In this document: positions 5,864 through 13,872 of the stretch, in pieces
Position numbering within the stretch: position 1 is the stretch's first letter
Layout: each line of letters begins with the position of its first letter
From: Thalassiosira profunda
Lineage: Eukaryota; Bacillariophyta; Thalassiosirophyceae; Thalassiosirales; Thalassiosiraceae
Length of the DNA: 16,123 nt
Direction: 5' to 3'
Assembly: GCA_036939355.1 (NCBI GenBank)
Contig: JALLAP010000660.1
Span: 1 to 16,123 of the forward strand
The notes under the pieces: generated by a model
Told to the model about the DNA's origin: nothing
Database searches by the model: none
The model's input: only the letters and a program-made list of their open reading frames with translations
Program-made: the position numbers and the translations under genes

Positions 5864-8429
5864 ATGGTAAGAATGAGCACGCTCTCGATCCCCGCCTCCT
5901 CCGAAGGGAGGCTCTCCTCCGTTTTCAAGCTTTCTCCGCCCTAGTGGGATCCTGCGCCGCTCACGACAAGTCGGAAGTGGTTTGCTTGGCTATTCATTAG
6001 TTGCTATATTCTGGTGGGTTGGACGCGAGGCCTCGCCTCGCGCTCCAACTTTACCGGTCTGGCCTTTTGGAACGCCTCGCTTCCCGCCTCGACCTTCGTC
6101 GGTGTCGACCAGGCCATCGCCCCGCTTCATCGCTCCCTCCGAGCCTCGCGTGATCCACCATCACGCGCGCCACCCAACTCCTACCCTTTGCAACTCCTCC
6201 CACCATTGCAAAGCCCTCCATCGCCCACCAAAACAAGTCCATCGCCACCTCCCGCACCGCGCCCACGGCGCGCGCGCCCGTGTCCAACCCCAACATGGCC
6301 CTGGCCATCGATCTCCATCACGTCCCGTCCCGCCTCCCGCAGCCGCGCCGCGATCTCACGATCGAGCGCGCCGGCCCGTCCCGCTTCCCGACACACGCCG
6401 CCCTCCTCGAGGCGCGCGTCCTCCCGTCTCGATAGCAGGGCGGGCCGGCATCCCCCCATTGCTCTTTCCGATCCCGATTCCCGATCTGCCCCTCACGTCC
6501 CGCTTCCCGCTGCGCCAAAACCACAGGCTGCCTCCATTCCCAAGTTCTCGGAGACGCCCGGCGCCCCGCCCGACGTCTCCAAGATCAACTCCGTCCTTCC
6601 CCAGGGCGACACCGCCGCCAAGGCCGTCGCCATCTCCAACAGGTGCATCTCGTCGGTCATCGCCGTCAACAGCACGCTCCAGTTGGTGTACGCCTTCGGG
6701 CCCGGCGTCACGTACAACGCCGACGGGTCGCCTGCGCGCCTCCTCGGCGGGCTCGAGGACCGCACCGACGCCGTCAACACCCTCGCCGAGTTCTCCGCGC
6801 CGACCGCCCTGGGGTACTTCCTCCTCCCCACGCCCATGGCCAACGTCAGCGAGGGCGCCATGGTGGGCGAGCCCCTCCTCCAGCAACACCTCGAGGGCAC
6901 CATTTGGGCCGTCACCGACATGACCGAGAACCAGGTGTCCGACATCGCCCTCGTCTCGAAGCCCATCGGCCTCCTGCACGCGAAGGGCCTCATCTGCCCC
7001 CGTGGCAGCATCAGCGAGCCCACTGTCGTCGAGTCCCTCGCCGCCCTGTCGGACGAGCACAACGATTGGGCGCGCAGCGCCGCCGCGGCCATCAACAACC
7101 ACGAGGACATCTGCAAGATCTGCGCCGCCATCAGCGGCCTCGAGACCACGCACATCCACGCCACGTACGTCGCCGCCAACTGGCCAGGCTCGGGCCCCTT
7201 CGCCGAGGCCTTCGCCATCGCCCGCCAGGACGCCCAGCCTGCCGACCTTGCCATCGTGGCCGCGAACCTCGGCGTCCCCCCGTCCACCCAGGCGCCAGCC
7301 GCCGCGCCCGTCAGCACCATCTACGTCCAGAAGGACGACGAGAACGAGAAGGCCGAGATGAAGGCCGCCGAGGTGAGGCAGCACGCCTTCTTCATGGTCG
7401 GCGACATCGACGACAAGACCAACTCCGTCTCGAACCTGCGCCTCGCCGACTGGACCCCCAACTTTGCCAAGGCCCAGGCGATGCGCAAGCTCACCGAGCG
7501 CGCCGACAAGATCAAGGCTGGCTTCGAGCAGGTCACCGACCCCTCGAAGAGGAAGAAGAGGGCCAAGGGCATCGCCGCGGCTGCCGCGGCCGTCTCGACC
7601 GACGCGGGCGGCAGGGCTGCCGCCCTCATCTCCATGGTCTACCTCCCCTCGTCCATTTCCATCGCCTTGGCCAAGGCCAAGTACCAGACCCTCCTCTGCG
7701 AGAGCCCCTCTGCCGAGACGGGCCGCGCCGACGTGTACTGCTTCCTGCCCCAGCAGGAGGCCTCGCCCACCCTCCAGTCTGTGCGCGCCAAGGACGACGC
7801 CGTGCGCGACGAGGTCGACCACGGCCAGAACGAGAAGGATCGCCGCAAGCGCTCCATCACGTGCGACAAGGTCGGCTCCATCGTCGACAACGACTCGCCC
7901 GCCCAGCTCTCCAGCAACCTCTCGGCCCTCTTCATCTCGGCTGCGAGCTCGAGCGGCACCCACGAGGGACGCTTCTGCATCGGGCGCCAGATCTTCGACT
8001 CCTTCACGGGCGCCCTCACGCATCCGCGCACCCAGTTTTGGCTGCGCAATATTGCGAACAACAGCATTTCGCGTATGGCGCTGCGCGCTACATGGAGCAG
8101 GCTTTCTGCTCCCTCGCCCAAAACACGACCGACTTGCGTGTCATTGGCGCGATCGAGTCGCGCGACCTCGCCTCCTGCCCCGTCGACCATTACGAGGACG
8201 CCATGGCCCACCGCATCGCCTTCGACGGGGAGCTCGACAAGGCCGTTCAGAACAAGCGCGCCTTCGGCGTGGTGTCCCCCACCTGCCCGCCCCAGTACGA
8301 CCCTGAGATCGTGCGCACCAAGAAAATCAAGGCTGACGTGCAGCAGGAGCTCGATCGCATCATCGCCGAGCGCGACGCTGCCGTCGCTCGCGCTGCCCGC
8401 AACGCCCCTCGCCAGCAGGCCGCCCAGCC

Positions 8430-8464
<35 letters not shown>

Positions 8465-8937
8465 GCCAGCAGGGCCAGCAGGGCCAGCAGCAGCCTCCCG
8501 CGCAGGGAGGCGGCGGCGCTCGCGCTGCGCAGGGCGGCCGCGGCGGTCGTGGTGGGGGTCGTGGCGGCGGCCGCGGCGCTGGCCGCGGAGGTCGTGGTGG
8601 CCGCGGCAATAGCCGCCAGGCCGCTCGCGCGCCGAGCAACACCCTCGGCTGCCTCTTCTGCAAGGAGACGAGCACGAACCTCCTTCCCCAGGGCCTCTCC
8701 GTCAACATCTGCGAGGACTGGATCTTCGTCGGCAAGCAGTGCAGCGCCGAGTACGGCCAGTGCTCGGGCCGCCACTACGTGTTCGACAAGATCCCCCTCG
8801 CTTCCGACCGCACCCTCATCGCCAACCACGTCGCCTCGCGTGACGACCTGTGGTTCAACGAGGCCACGGTGCGCTCGCTCACCGACGCCACGCACAAGCT
8901 CAAGCTTGGCAATTCCGAGGGCTTTGGTACGCCCTAA
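5864..8937 (+). CDS. Gag-like ORF1 of the retrotransposon, reading frame disrupted
   Basis: Probable structural protein packaging the element RNA. The likely ATG is at 5864 (gacaATGG). The same frame has a TAG at 5942-5944, then stays open to about 8036. Between about 6148 and 6432 a neighbouring frame looks more coding (ending at TAG 6433-6435), which suggests compensating indels. The main body (about 6520-8035) is one clean frame, after which coding moves to the -1 frame; one missing T in the TTTT at 8036-8039 would explain this. The C-terminal part carries poly-Q (8431-8463), an RGG-rich RNA-binding-like segment (8533-8607) and a Cys cluster, C-x2-C-x16-C-x9-C-x6-C-x3-H (8650-8775), possibly zinc-binding but not a classic CCHC knuckle. 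It ends at TAA 8935-8937. Assignment rests on position and composition, not a recognised family. Confidence 0.6.
8431..8463 (+). repeat. (CAG)11 microsatellite encoding poly-Gln
   Basis: Eleven perfect CAG units in the Gag-like frame, followed by three GGCCAGCAG units. This is a likely site of length variation between copies. Confidence 0.95.
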
Positions 8938-9380
8938 AAAGCTGGCCTCGCACGCTCGCCAGCACCCCTGATCACAGATTACGGCCGATTATTGATTGAC
9001 CTTTTGCTTCCCTCTCGTTCCGTTTGTCCCAGCTCGCGAGCTCGCCTTCGACGAGCGAGCGCAACTTGCGTTGGGTAATAATAGCCAGAACTGTCTTCGC
9101 CCAACTTTTGAAAATTCAAAATTCAAAATTTCGAACGCTGCGTCGCAATTTGAAACTTCGAACGCCACGCTCGCGCCCTCCCCACCTGCTGCCCACCTGC
9201 CGCCTTCGTCGTCGTCGAAGCGCCCCATCCCTGCGCATTCGCCGCCAGGTTCCCCTTCGAGGTCGCAGCAGCAGCAAAGGAAGAAGAAGAAGCGTACGCG
9301 CAACCCTGGCAAGAACCTCACGCTGCAAGAGAAATCAAGCCTCCTCGCGACGGTCGAGGGGCACTTCCCTCAGGCAGCCG
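8938..9380 (+). other. ORF1/ORF2 junction with AT-rich short repeats
   Basis: The ORF1 stop is at 8937. The ORF2 frame has a TGA at 8969-8971 and is open afterwards but has no ATG until 9464. An AT-rich patch at about 9106-9160 holds AATTCAAA-type repeats and two TTCGAACGC words. The segment from about 9250 (basic, with an RKKKKRTR cluster) already looks coding in the ORF2 frame. Confidence 0.5.
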
Positions 9381-11893
9381 GGGACGAAGGTAAGCACGCA
9401 TCGGCGCCCAGTGCCTCCGAATTGTATTGCGAGTCGAAGCTTCGCCCGAGCGTCGAGCAGGGCATGTGCCAGGAGCCTGGTTTTGAAAATGCGGCTCTAT
9501 TTTTAGTGCGTGACGAGTGGCTGGCGGAAGCTGAGCTCGACGCGCTGTCCCACGTCAACCCCTACTACGAATCCATGGTGCACGCCGTGCCCATCGTGAA
9601 GCACATCCCCTTCGATGACCTGCGCAATGCGCCACGTCCCAACTACGCCGACCAGAAAACCATCGACTACCTGCGCGTCCTCAAGCTCACGTCATTGGCC
9701 ATCCATTATGGCCTCGATTTTGGCCTCGTCGTGCGCCACCTCGGCCAGGAATACACCGCCGAGCACCGCGACGTCGACCAGCTGCACGACGCGCTGGGCC
9801 CTTACGTCGAACCCGCCGACCTCGAGCAGATTGTGCGGATCTTGACGCGCGGCTGCCCCGCCCAGCTCCAATTCGAGATGCCTCGCGAGCACAAGATGCG
9901 CATGATTCGCCGAGGCAACCAGAAATCCGTCCTGGAGAACATGCGCGAGGTCAATGCCACGATGAACAAGGAGGAGAAGCACTCGCACATCATCCCCTTC
10001 TTACCTTTCGTGGTGTACTTTGCGCACACGGGCTTCCACGTGCCCCAGGGCATGGTGCTCAAGCTGGGCGAGGACCCACGCCTCGTTTGGGATGGCTCGT
10101 CGAAGCTCCTCCCCGACGACCTCGTCATGAACGAGATCACGCCGCAGGAGCAAGAGGCCCCCATCACCTTTGGCCGCTCGAAGGAGAAGTATTGCGCCCA
10201 AATTTACAACCTCCGCGTCTCCTACCCTGACGCCGACATCGACCTCGCCAGCATCGACGTGAAGGCTGCCCATCGCTTCCCGCGCGTCCAGCCAGACCTC
10301 GCGGGCGCGTTTGGCTTCGCCATCCAGGGCCTCTACTATTTCATCACGACGGCCATGGTTTTCGGCTCCATCGTCAGCGCCTCGTCGTGGGAGCCCTTCC
10401 GCCGCGCGATCGAGGTCATGAGCAGGGTGTACTCCCTGCGCCACGACCTCGTCGCAAAGCACGCGCGCTTCCTTGACATGATTTCGCTGGCGCCACCGGC
10501 GCCGGCCGGCACCGCGATCGTCCCGGCGGTCGCCTGCTCCCTCAATCCTGGCGTCCTCGACGCGCGCGGCCAGCAGCTGCCCATGCCCAACTTTATTTAC
10601 GTCGACGACTGCCTCCTCGCGAGCGCGCGCTGCTTCACGCTGCGCATGCTCGCTGGCTGCATCGAGGCAATCTTCGCCGTCCTGGGCTTCCCAGACGTCG
10701 AGCGCAGACAGTGCCCCCTCGCCCTCGACAAGTGGGAGGGCCTGCAGTTCGGCCATCGCATCGTCGCGATCGGCCTCGTCTTCGACTCGCGCGCCCTGAC
10801 GGTGGGCATCACGGCCGAGTACGTCGCCGAGGTGCTGCAGATCCTCGAGGAGCAGTGGCCCAAGAGCCTGCAGTCCTTCTCCCTCGACATGATCGTGACG
10901 CTGGCGGGCAAGCTCGCCAGGCTGGGCGAGGGCGCGCCGTGGGTGTACCACCTCATGGCGCACATCTACGCCTCGATCGCGCACGCCCTTCGCCATCACG
11001 GCGAGCACCTGCGCACGAGGGACGCCTCCTTCAAAGCCCTTTTGAAGAAGATAAAGGTGCTGCGCTCCCTTCCCCGCCCCGATCAGGACGCGCGCTTTAT
11101 CAGCTACTACGTGCGGAGGGCGGCGAAGAAGACGTTCAAGTCGCCGTTCGCCTACACCGTGACCAAGACGTTGCGCGAAGAGCTTGACATTTTACGTTCG
11201 TGGCTCCTCCCCAGTTCGGACATTTCCTGGGCAAGCCCCCTCGGTCACATCGTCCCACGCGAAGCTTTTGCCAAAACCGTGGGAGACGCTTGCCTTACTG
11301 GTGGAGGAGGCTTCAGTGCGAAGCTTCGGCTATGGTGGTACGCCGCGTGGCCAAAAGACATAGTCCGTCGCACCAGACTCTTCCTCGACGACAACAAAAG
11401 CGGCAAGCTCGTCACCATCAACGTCCTCGAATACGCCACCATCATCATCAACTACGCCGCGGCGCTCACCGCCCTCCAGCTTGACCAGCCCACGGCCGAC
11501 GCGCACCCCGTCCTGCTCAACGAGTGCGACAATATCAGCGCCGTCCGCTGGACGAATCACGCCTGCAAATCGTCGCTCGCCGGCCGCGCCCTCGGCCGCC
11601 TCTTTTGCATGCTGCTCGTCAACACGCCTCTCGGCATTAACGCCAAGTGGATCAGCGGCGAGGAGAACGTCGTGGCCGACGGCATCTCTCGCCTGAAACT
11701 CACCAACGCCGACCGCACTTACAACTATTCACGCCTCAAACAGGACTTTCCGCAATTGGCCAACTGCAGGGCCTTCCAGCCGTCGCCCAAGCTGCTCTCG
11801 CTGATCTGGCGAGCCGTACGAACACAGTCCTGTCCAACGCTGCAGGAAGTGCAGGAGATGAAACGAGCCGGTCTCGGCAAGCTCACTTCCTAA
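8972..11893 (+). CDS. ORF2: reverse transcriptase / RNase H of DIRS-type retrotransposon
   Basis: The open frame begins after TGA 8969-8971; the first ATG is only at 9464, inside a possible intron, so the true start is uncertain. Nucleotides 9251-9310 encode a basic, NLS-like region. RT palm motifs are intact: A, ASIDVKAAHRF (Asp at 10256-10258); B, FGSIVSASSWEPF; C, FIYVDDCLL (Asp pair at 10604-10609). A long insertion separates B and C. The RNase H part keeps a D-E-D-D set: GDACLTGG, LEYAT, ECDNIS and VVADGISR (about 11285, 11429, 11528 and 11678). The C-terminal LLSLIWRAV is typical of the RT/RH-to-recombinase junction in DIRS-like elements. The last 247 nt overlap ORF3, which is in the -1 frame. 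Third positions are strongly GC-biased throughout, with no break in the frame. Confidence 0.88.
9390..9506 (+). other. Candidate in-frame intron (117 nt) in ORF2
   Basis: ACGAAG|GTAAGC at 9390 and CTATTTTTAG|TGCG ending at 9506 look like donor and acceptor. The length is 39 codons with no stop, and the segment is less GC-biased than its surroundings, especially its T-rich 3' end. Splicing would remove the only nearby ATG (9464). Spliceosomal introns are, to my knowledge, known in some DIRS-like elements. The alternative is simply a variable linker. Confidence 0.4.
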
Positions 11894-13011
11894 AATTCCT
11901 GCAGCAGCACCACATCCCACCCTCCCAATGGCTTGGCAGCGGCGCGACGTGGCGCGAGCTCGCCGTGCTCTACACGCAGCACATCATCGAGGGCAAGAAC
12001 ATCCAAGCCACCGAGCTGCGCGCCCAGACCATCATGGAGTACCTCGACGCGGTCAACACTTTGTTCGTCGACCGCGGCTTCGAGCCTGTCGCCGATTTAC
12101 GCGACAGCAGAAATTGCAAATGCTGCAAATTGTATGATATGGTCAAGACGTGGGAGAACGAGCCCCGTCGCCGCTCGTACCTCACGCACGAGTTCATGGT
12201 CGAGCTGTTCGCTCGCGCGGGCAGCGACAACACTGGGCTCGGCTTCACCCGCGCCATGCTCGACTGGACGCTTCTCGGGCGATACACTGGCATCCGCCTC
12301 GCCGAGTACGGCCAGCCGTCGCAAACCAAAATCGATTACCACTGCCTGCCGAACGGCAGGAAGATTATGAAAGCCTTCCGCCGCGGCGACTTCCTCTTCT
12401 TCGACAAGGCGGGCCGCCTCGTCGATCCCACCGATCCTACCAAGCACGACAGCATCCACGAGGTTAAAATCACGTGGCGCGTGCAAAAGAATCGCCGCAA
12501 CGGCCAAACCATCACCTGGGCTCGCGACCGCACAAACTCCAAACACTGCCCCGTCCTCGCGGCCCTGCGCATCTACGACCGATCCATCCGTCTCGGCCTC
12601 ACTGCCGACCAGCCAATGGGCGCCTACCTCGAGAAAGGCAAGGTGAAGTACCTCACTGGAGCGCGCATCTCCAAGCTCTTCCAGAACATCGCCTCCTCGG
12701 TCTACCCCGACATGCCCGACAGAGACGTCAAGAAGTACTCCGCCCACTCGCTGCGCGTCACGGCCGCGGTCCTCCTCCAGATGGCCGGAGCCAAGGACAC
12801 GTACATCCAAACTCGCCTCCGTTGGGAGGGCGACTCGTTCAAGCGTTACTTGAGAGACAATTCGGTCCTCGCCTTCCAGCATCTCCAGCGCCACTCGGCC
12901 GCCCTCGCCGCGTCGTACGCCCTCGAGCCGTCCCACCTCGCCGGCCCATCATCGGCCAGCACGCCGCAGATCCCCTCGGCCCAAATGGGATCGTATGTCG
13001 CCTTCAGCTAA
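11647..13011 (+). CDS. ORF3: tyrosine recombinase of the retrotransposon
   Basis: Predicted to integrate a circular DNA form of the element by strand exchange through a 3'-phosphotyrosine. The open frame is 454 codons, but its first codon is GTG and the first ATG is at 12034, inside the N-terminal helical core-binding region. Expression by frameshift or readthrough from ORF2 is therefore likely; only codons from about 65 onward look protein-like. Catalytic residues on this numbering: R217 (RYTGIRLAEYG), H367 and R370 (SAHSLRV), W393 (RLRWEGDSF) and the nucleophile Y401 (KRYLRDN). Residues 77-150 form the probable SAM-like DNA-binding domain. A Ser/Pro-rich tail ends at TAA 13011. The family is clear and the core intact; the start and expression mode are not. 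Confidence 0.85.
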   Translation: MDQRRGERRGRRHLSPETHQRRPHLQLFTPQTGLSAIGQLQGLPAVAQAALADLASRTNTVLSNAAGSAGDETSRSRQAHFLKFLQQHHIPPSQWLGSGATWRELAVLYTQHIIEGKNIQATELRAQTIMEYLDAVNTLFVDRGFEPVADLRDSRNCKCCKLYDMVKTWENEPRRRSYLTHEFMVELFARAGSDNTGLGFTRAMLDWTLLGRYTGIRLAEYGQPSQTKIDYHCLPNGRKIMKAFRRGDFLFFDKAGRLVDPTDPTKHDSIHEVKITWRVQKNRRNGQTITWARDRTNSKHCPVLAALRIYDRSIRLGLTADQPMGAYLEKGKVKYLTGARISKLFQNIASSVYPDMPDRDVKKYSAHSLRVTAAVLLQMAGAKDTYIQTRLRWEGDSFKRYLRDNSVLAFQHLQRHSAALAASYALEPSHLAGPSSASTPQIPSAQMGSYVAFS

Positions 13012-13180
13012 ACGTGACATATCATATGCACATTTGCAAATAATACCAATGACAACGTGGACAACTGCTTTATTCCAAATTTTTTCTTTTTGACAACGTA
13101 CCTTTCATACCTGCCTCTCAATGTGGGTGTCCCCTCGCTCGTTCGAGTCCACCTACATCATCGAGTATCGTACTGTCCCT

Positions 13181-13202
13181 GCCCTCTCACGACCGAGAGG
13201 GC
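13181..13202. terminator. 8-bp stem hairpin about 170 nt after ORF3
   Basis: GCCCTCTC (13181-13188) and GAGAGGGC (13195-13202) with a 6-nt loop. It might end or process the element transcript, but that is only a positional guess. Confidence 0.3.
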
Positions 13203-13349
13203 TTGATGCTCTTGTCATCTTCGACGCACGGCAATTGCTGCTTGCCTCAATCGCATCAGTCGTCGCGTCAGTCTCCACAGGCTACGTTGCCCCCGTCCGC
13301 TTTCTGTGGGTGATTCCTACGTACATTCGTACTAGAGATTTCACTCAGG

Positions 13350-13375
13350 GAGTCTAACTAATTGAGACTAGACTC
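13350..13375. repeat. Inverted repeat GAGTCTA/TAGACTC
   Basis: Seven-base arms at 13350-13356 and 13369-13375 with a 12-nt AT-rich spacer. Confidence 0.5.
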
Positions 13376-13395
13376 TAATTCGTGTAGCAAATTCG

Positions 13396-13425
13396 GGCAC
13401 CGAGGGAGAATTCTCCCTCGGCGCC
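13396..13425. repeat. 30-nt near-perfect palindrome
   Basis: The 22-nt core (13400-13421, arm CCGAGGGAGAA) is a perfect palindrome with no spacer, centred on GAATTC. Three more pairs follow after one mismatch on each side. Confidence 0.9.
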
Positions 13426-13481
13426 CCCCGGGGCAAAAGACCCATTTACTGTTGTCAAAAATGTGTCTCTCCCCTAAGTAG

Positions 13482-13502
13482 ATTTGCTATCTTAGCACAA
13501 AT
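13482..13502. repeat. Short bulged hairpin
   Basis: ATTTGCTA pairs with TAGCACAAAT with a two-base bulge and a 3-nt loop. Confidence 0.45.
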
Positions 13503-13519
13503 GACGTAGTTATGCCATT

Positions 13520-13542
13520 GTGCAGGTTCGAAGAACCTGCAC
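13520..13542. repeat. 10-bp stem, 3-nt loop palindrome
   Basis: GTGCAGGTTC (13520-13529), GAA, GAACCTGCAC (13533-13542), a perfect stem. The core resembles a tRNA T-loop word, but no tRNA can be folded around it. Confidence 0.85.
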
Positions 13543-13584
13543 GGGACTACCACAACTGAAGCAGGTATTCATGCGCAACGAAGT

Positions 13585-13638
13585 TTCTCGGATTCTGCGC
13601 TGGCACCGCGAAGCAGGTGCACACGCAGAATACGAGAA
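13585..13638. repeat. 54-nt long hairpin, 15-bp outer stem
   Basis: TTCTCGGATTCTGCG (13585-13599) pairs with CGCAGAATACGAGAA (13624-13638) with one mismatch. A nested GCACC (13603-13607) / GGTGC (13616-13620) stem follows. It has the same overall size and nested design as the hairpin at 5273-5326 but no sequence similarity to it. Confidence 0.85.
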
Positions 13639-13667
13639 CACATATGACTGGAGTTCTAAGTAATAAA

Positions 13668-13683
13668 TACGTACATTTCGTAC
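13668..13683 (+). promoter_or_regulatory. ACGTACA motif upstream of surface-protein gene
   Basis: TACGTACATTTCGTAC lies 190-205 nt before the ATG at 13873 and shares the ACGTACA word and orientation with the motifs upstream of the sulfotransferase and GT25 genes. An AATAAA (13662-13667) sits immediately before it, so an alternative reading is a transcript 3' end. Confidence 0.35.
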
Positions 13684-13872
13684 GGGTACCGTTACCGATG
13701 AAGCGTCCGAGCGGCCGTAATTCCTTGGGCCGGGCGGGAGAACACAGAAGCCTCTATCACCTCGCTATGTAGGCTAGAGACGCCCCCCTCCCCATCGACA
13801 GGCACTTTGCACACCCTCTGGTCACCGACCGACCTCATACTGTCGCCACCCAATCACTTATCTGCTGCAACA

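Larger units (their letters stand above)
5864..13011 (+). mobile_element. DIRS-order (tyrosine recombinase) retrotransposon, minimal coding extent
   Basis: Gag-like ORF1, RT/RNase H ORF2 and an overlapping tyrosine recombinase ORF3 lie in that order on one strand, the standard layout of DIRS/PAT/Ngaro-type elements. These integrate with a tyrosine recombinase rather than a DDE integrase. Coordinates cover only the coding part; the true ends were not found. No LTR pair, protease, DDE integrase or methyltransferase domain was seen (many DIRS and PAT elements carry the last). RT, RNase H and recombinase keep their catalytic residues, while the Gag-like frame is damaged, so this copy is young but possibly no longer autonomous. 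The strong GC preference at third codon positions helped follow the frames. Confidence 0.85.
13318..13683. repeat. Structured block bracketed by near-identical direct repeats
   Basis: TACGTACATTCGTAC (13318-13332) and TACGTACATTTCGTAC (13668-13683) differ by one T. The roughly 335 nt between them carry five inverted repeats listed separately. The direct repeats could be target-site duplications of a small insertion or two copies of a regulatory site; the second copy is at a promoter-like distance (190-205 nt) from the surface-protein ATG. Confidence 0.55.
13012..13872. other. Gene-free region after ORF3, rich in inverted repeats
   Basis: 861 nt. It begins with an AT-rich stretch (13021-13090), then a short hairpin (13181-13202), the block bracketed by direct repeats (13318-13683), and finally the leader of the surface-protein gene. 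The right end of the retroelement, including any internal complementary region, should lie here but was not recognised. An ATG frame at 13121-13357 (78 codons) crosses the hairpin and is not convincing. Confidence 0.5.

Noticed and set aside
6356..8023. Very long minus-strand open frames opposite the Gag-like ORF
   Set aside because: They are mirror products of GC-rich, GC3-biased coding on the plus strand. Composition is Gly/Val/Asp/Leu-rich without motifs, while the plus strand gives coherent protein.
8060..8971. Continuation of the first ORF1 frame to 8971
   Set aside because: After about 8036 this frame yields Ser/Arg/Ala low-complexity sequence, while the -1 frame gives a diverse protein with a Cys cluster and ends at 8937.
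13136..13165. tRNA-like word GTTCGAGTCC
   Set aside because: The flanking bases cannot form a T-stem and no A box or acceptor stem is present.
13121..13357. 78-codon ATG frame after the recombinase
   Set aside because: It spans a perfect hairpin and reaches the first direct repeat, has no coding bias and shows no recognisable features.
5437..13435. Similar GC-rich words GCGCCGCCCGGGGCAA (about 5437) and GCGCCCCCCGGGGCAA (about 13421) as possible element termini
   Set aside because: A 15/16 match in GC-rich DNA is expected by chance at this scale and does not extend on either side.
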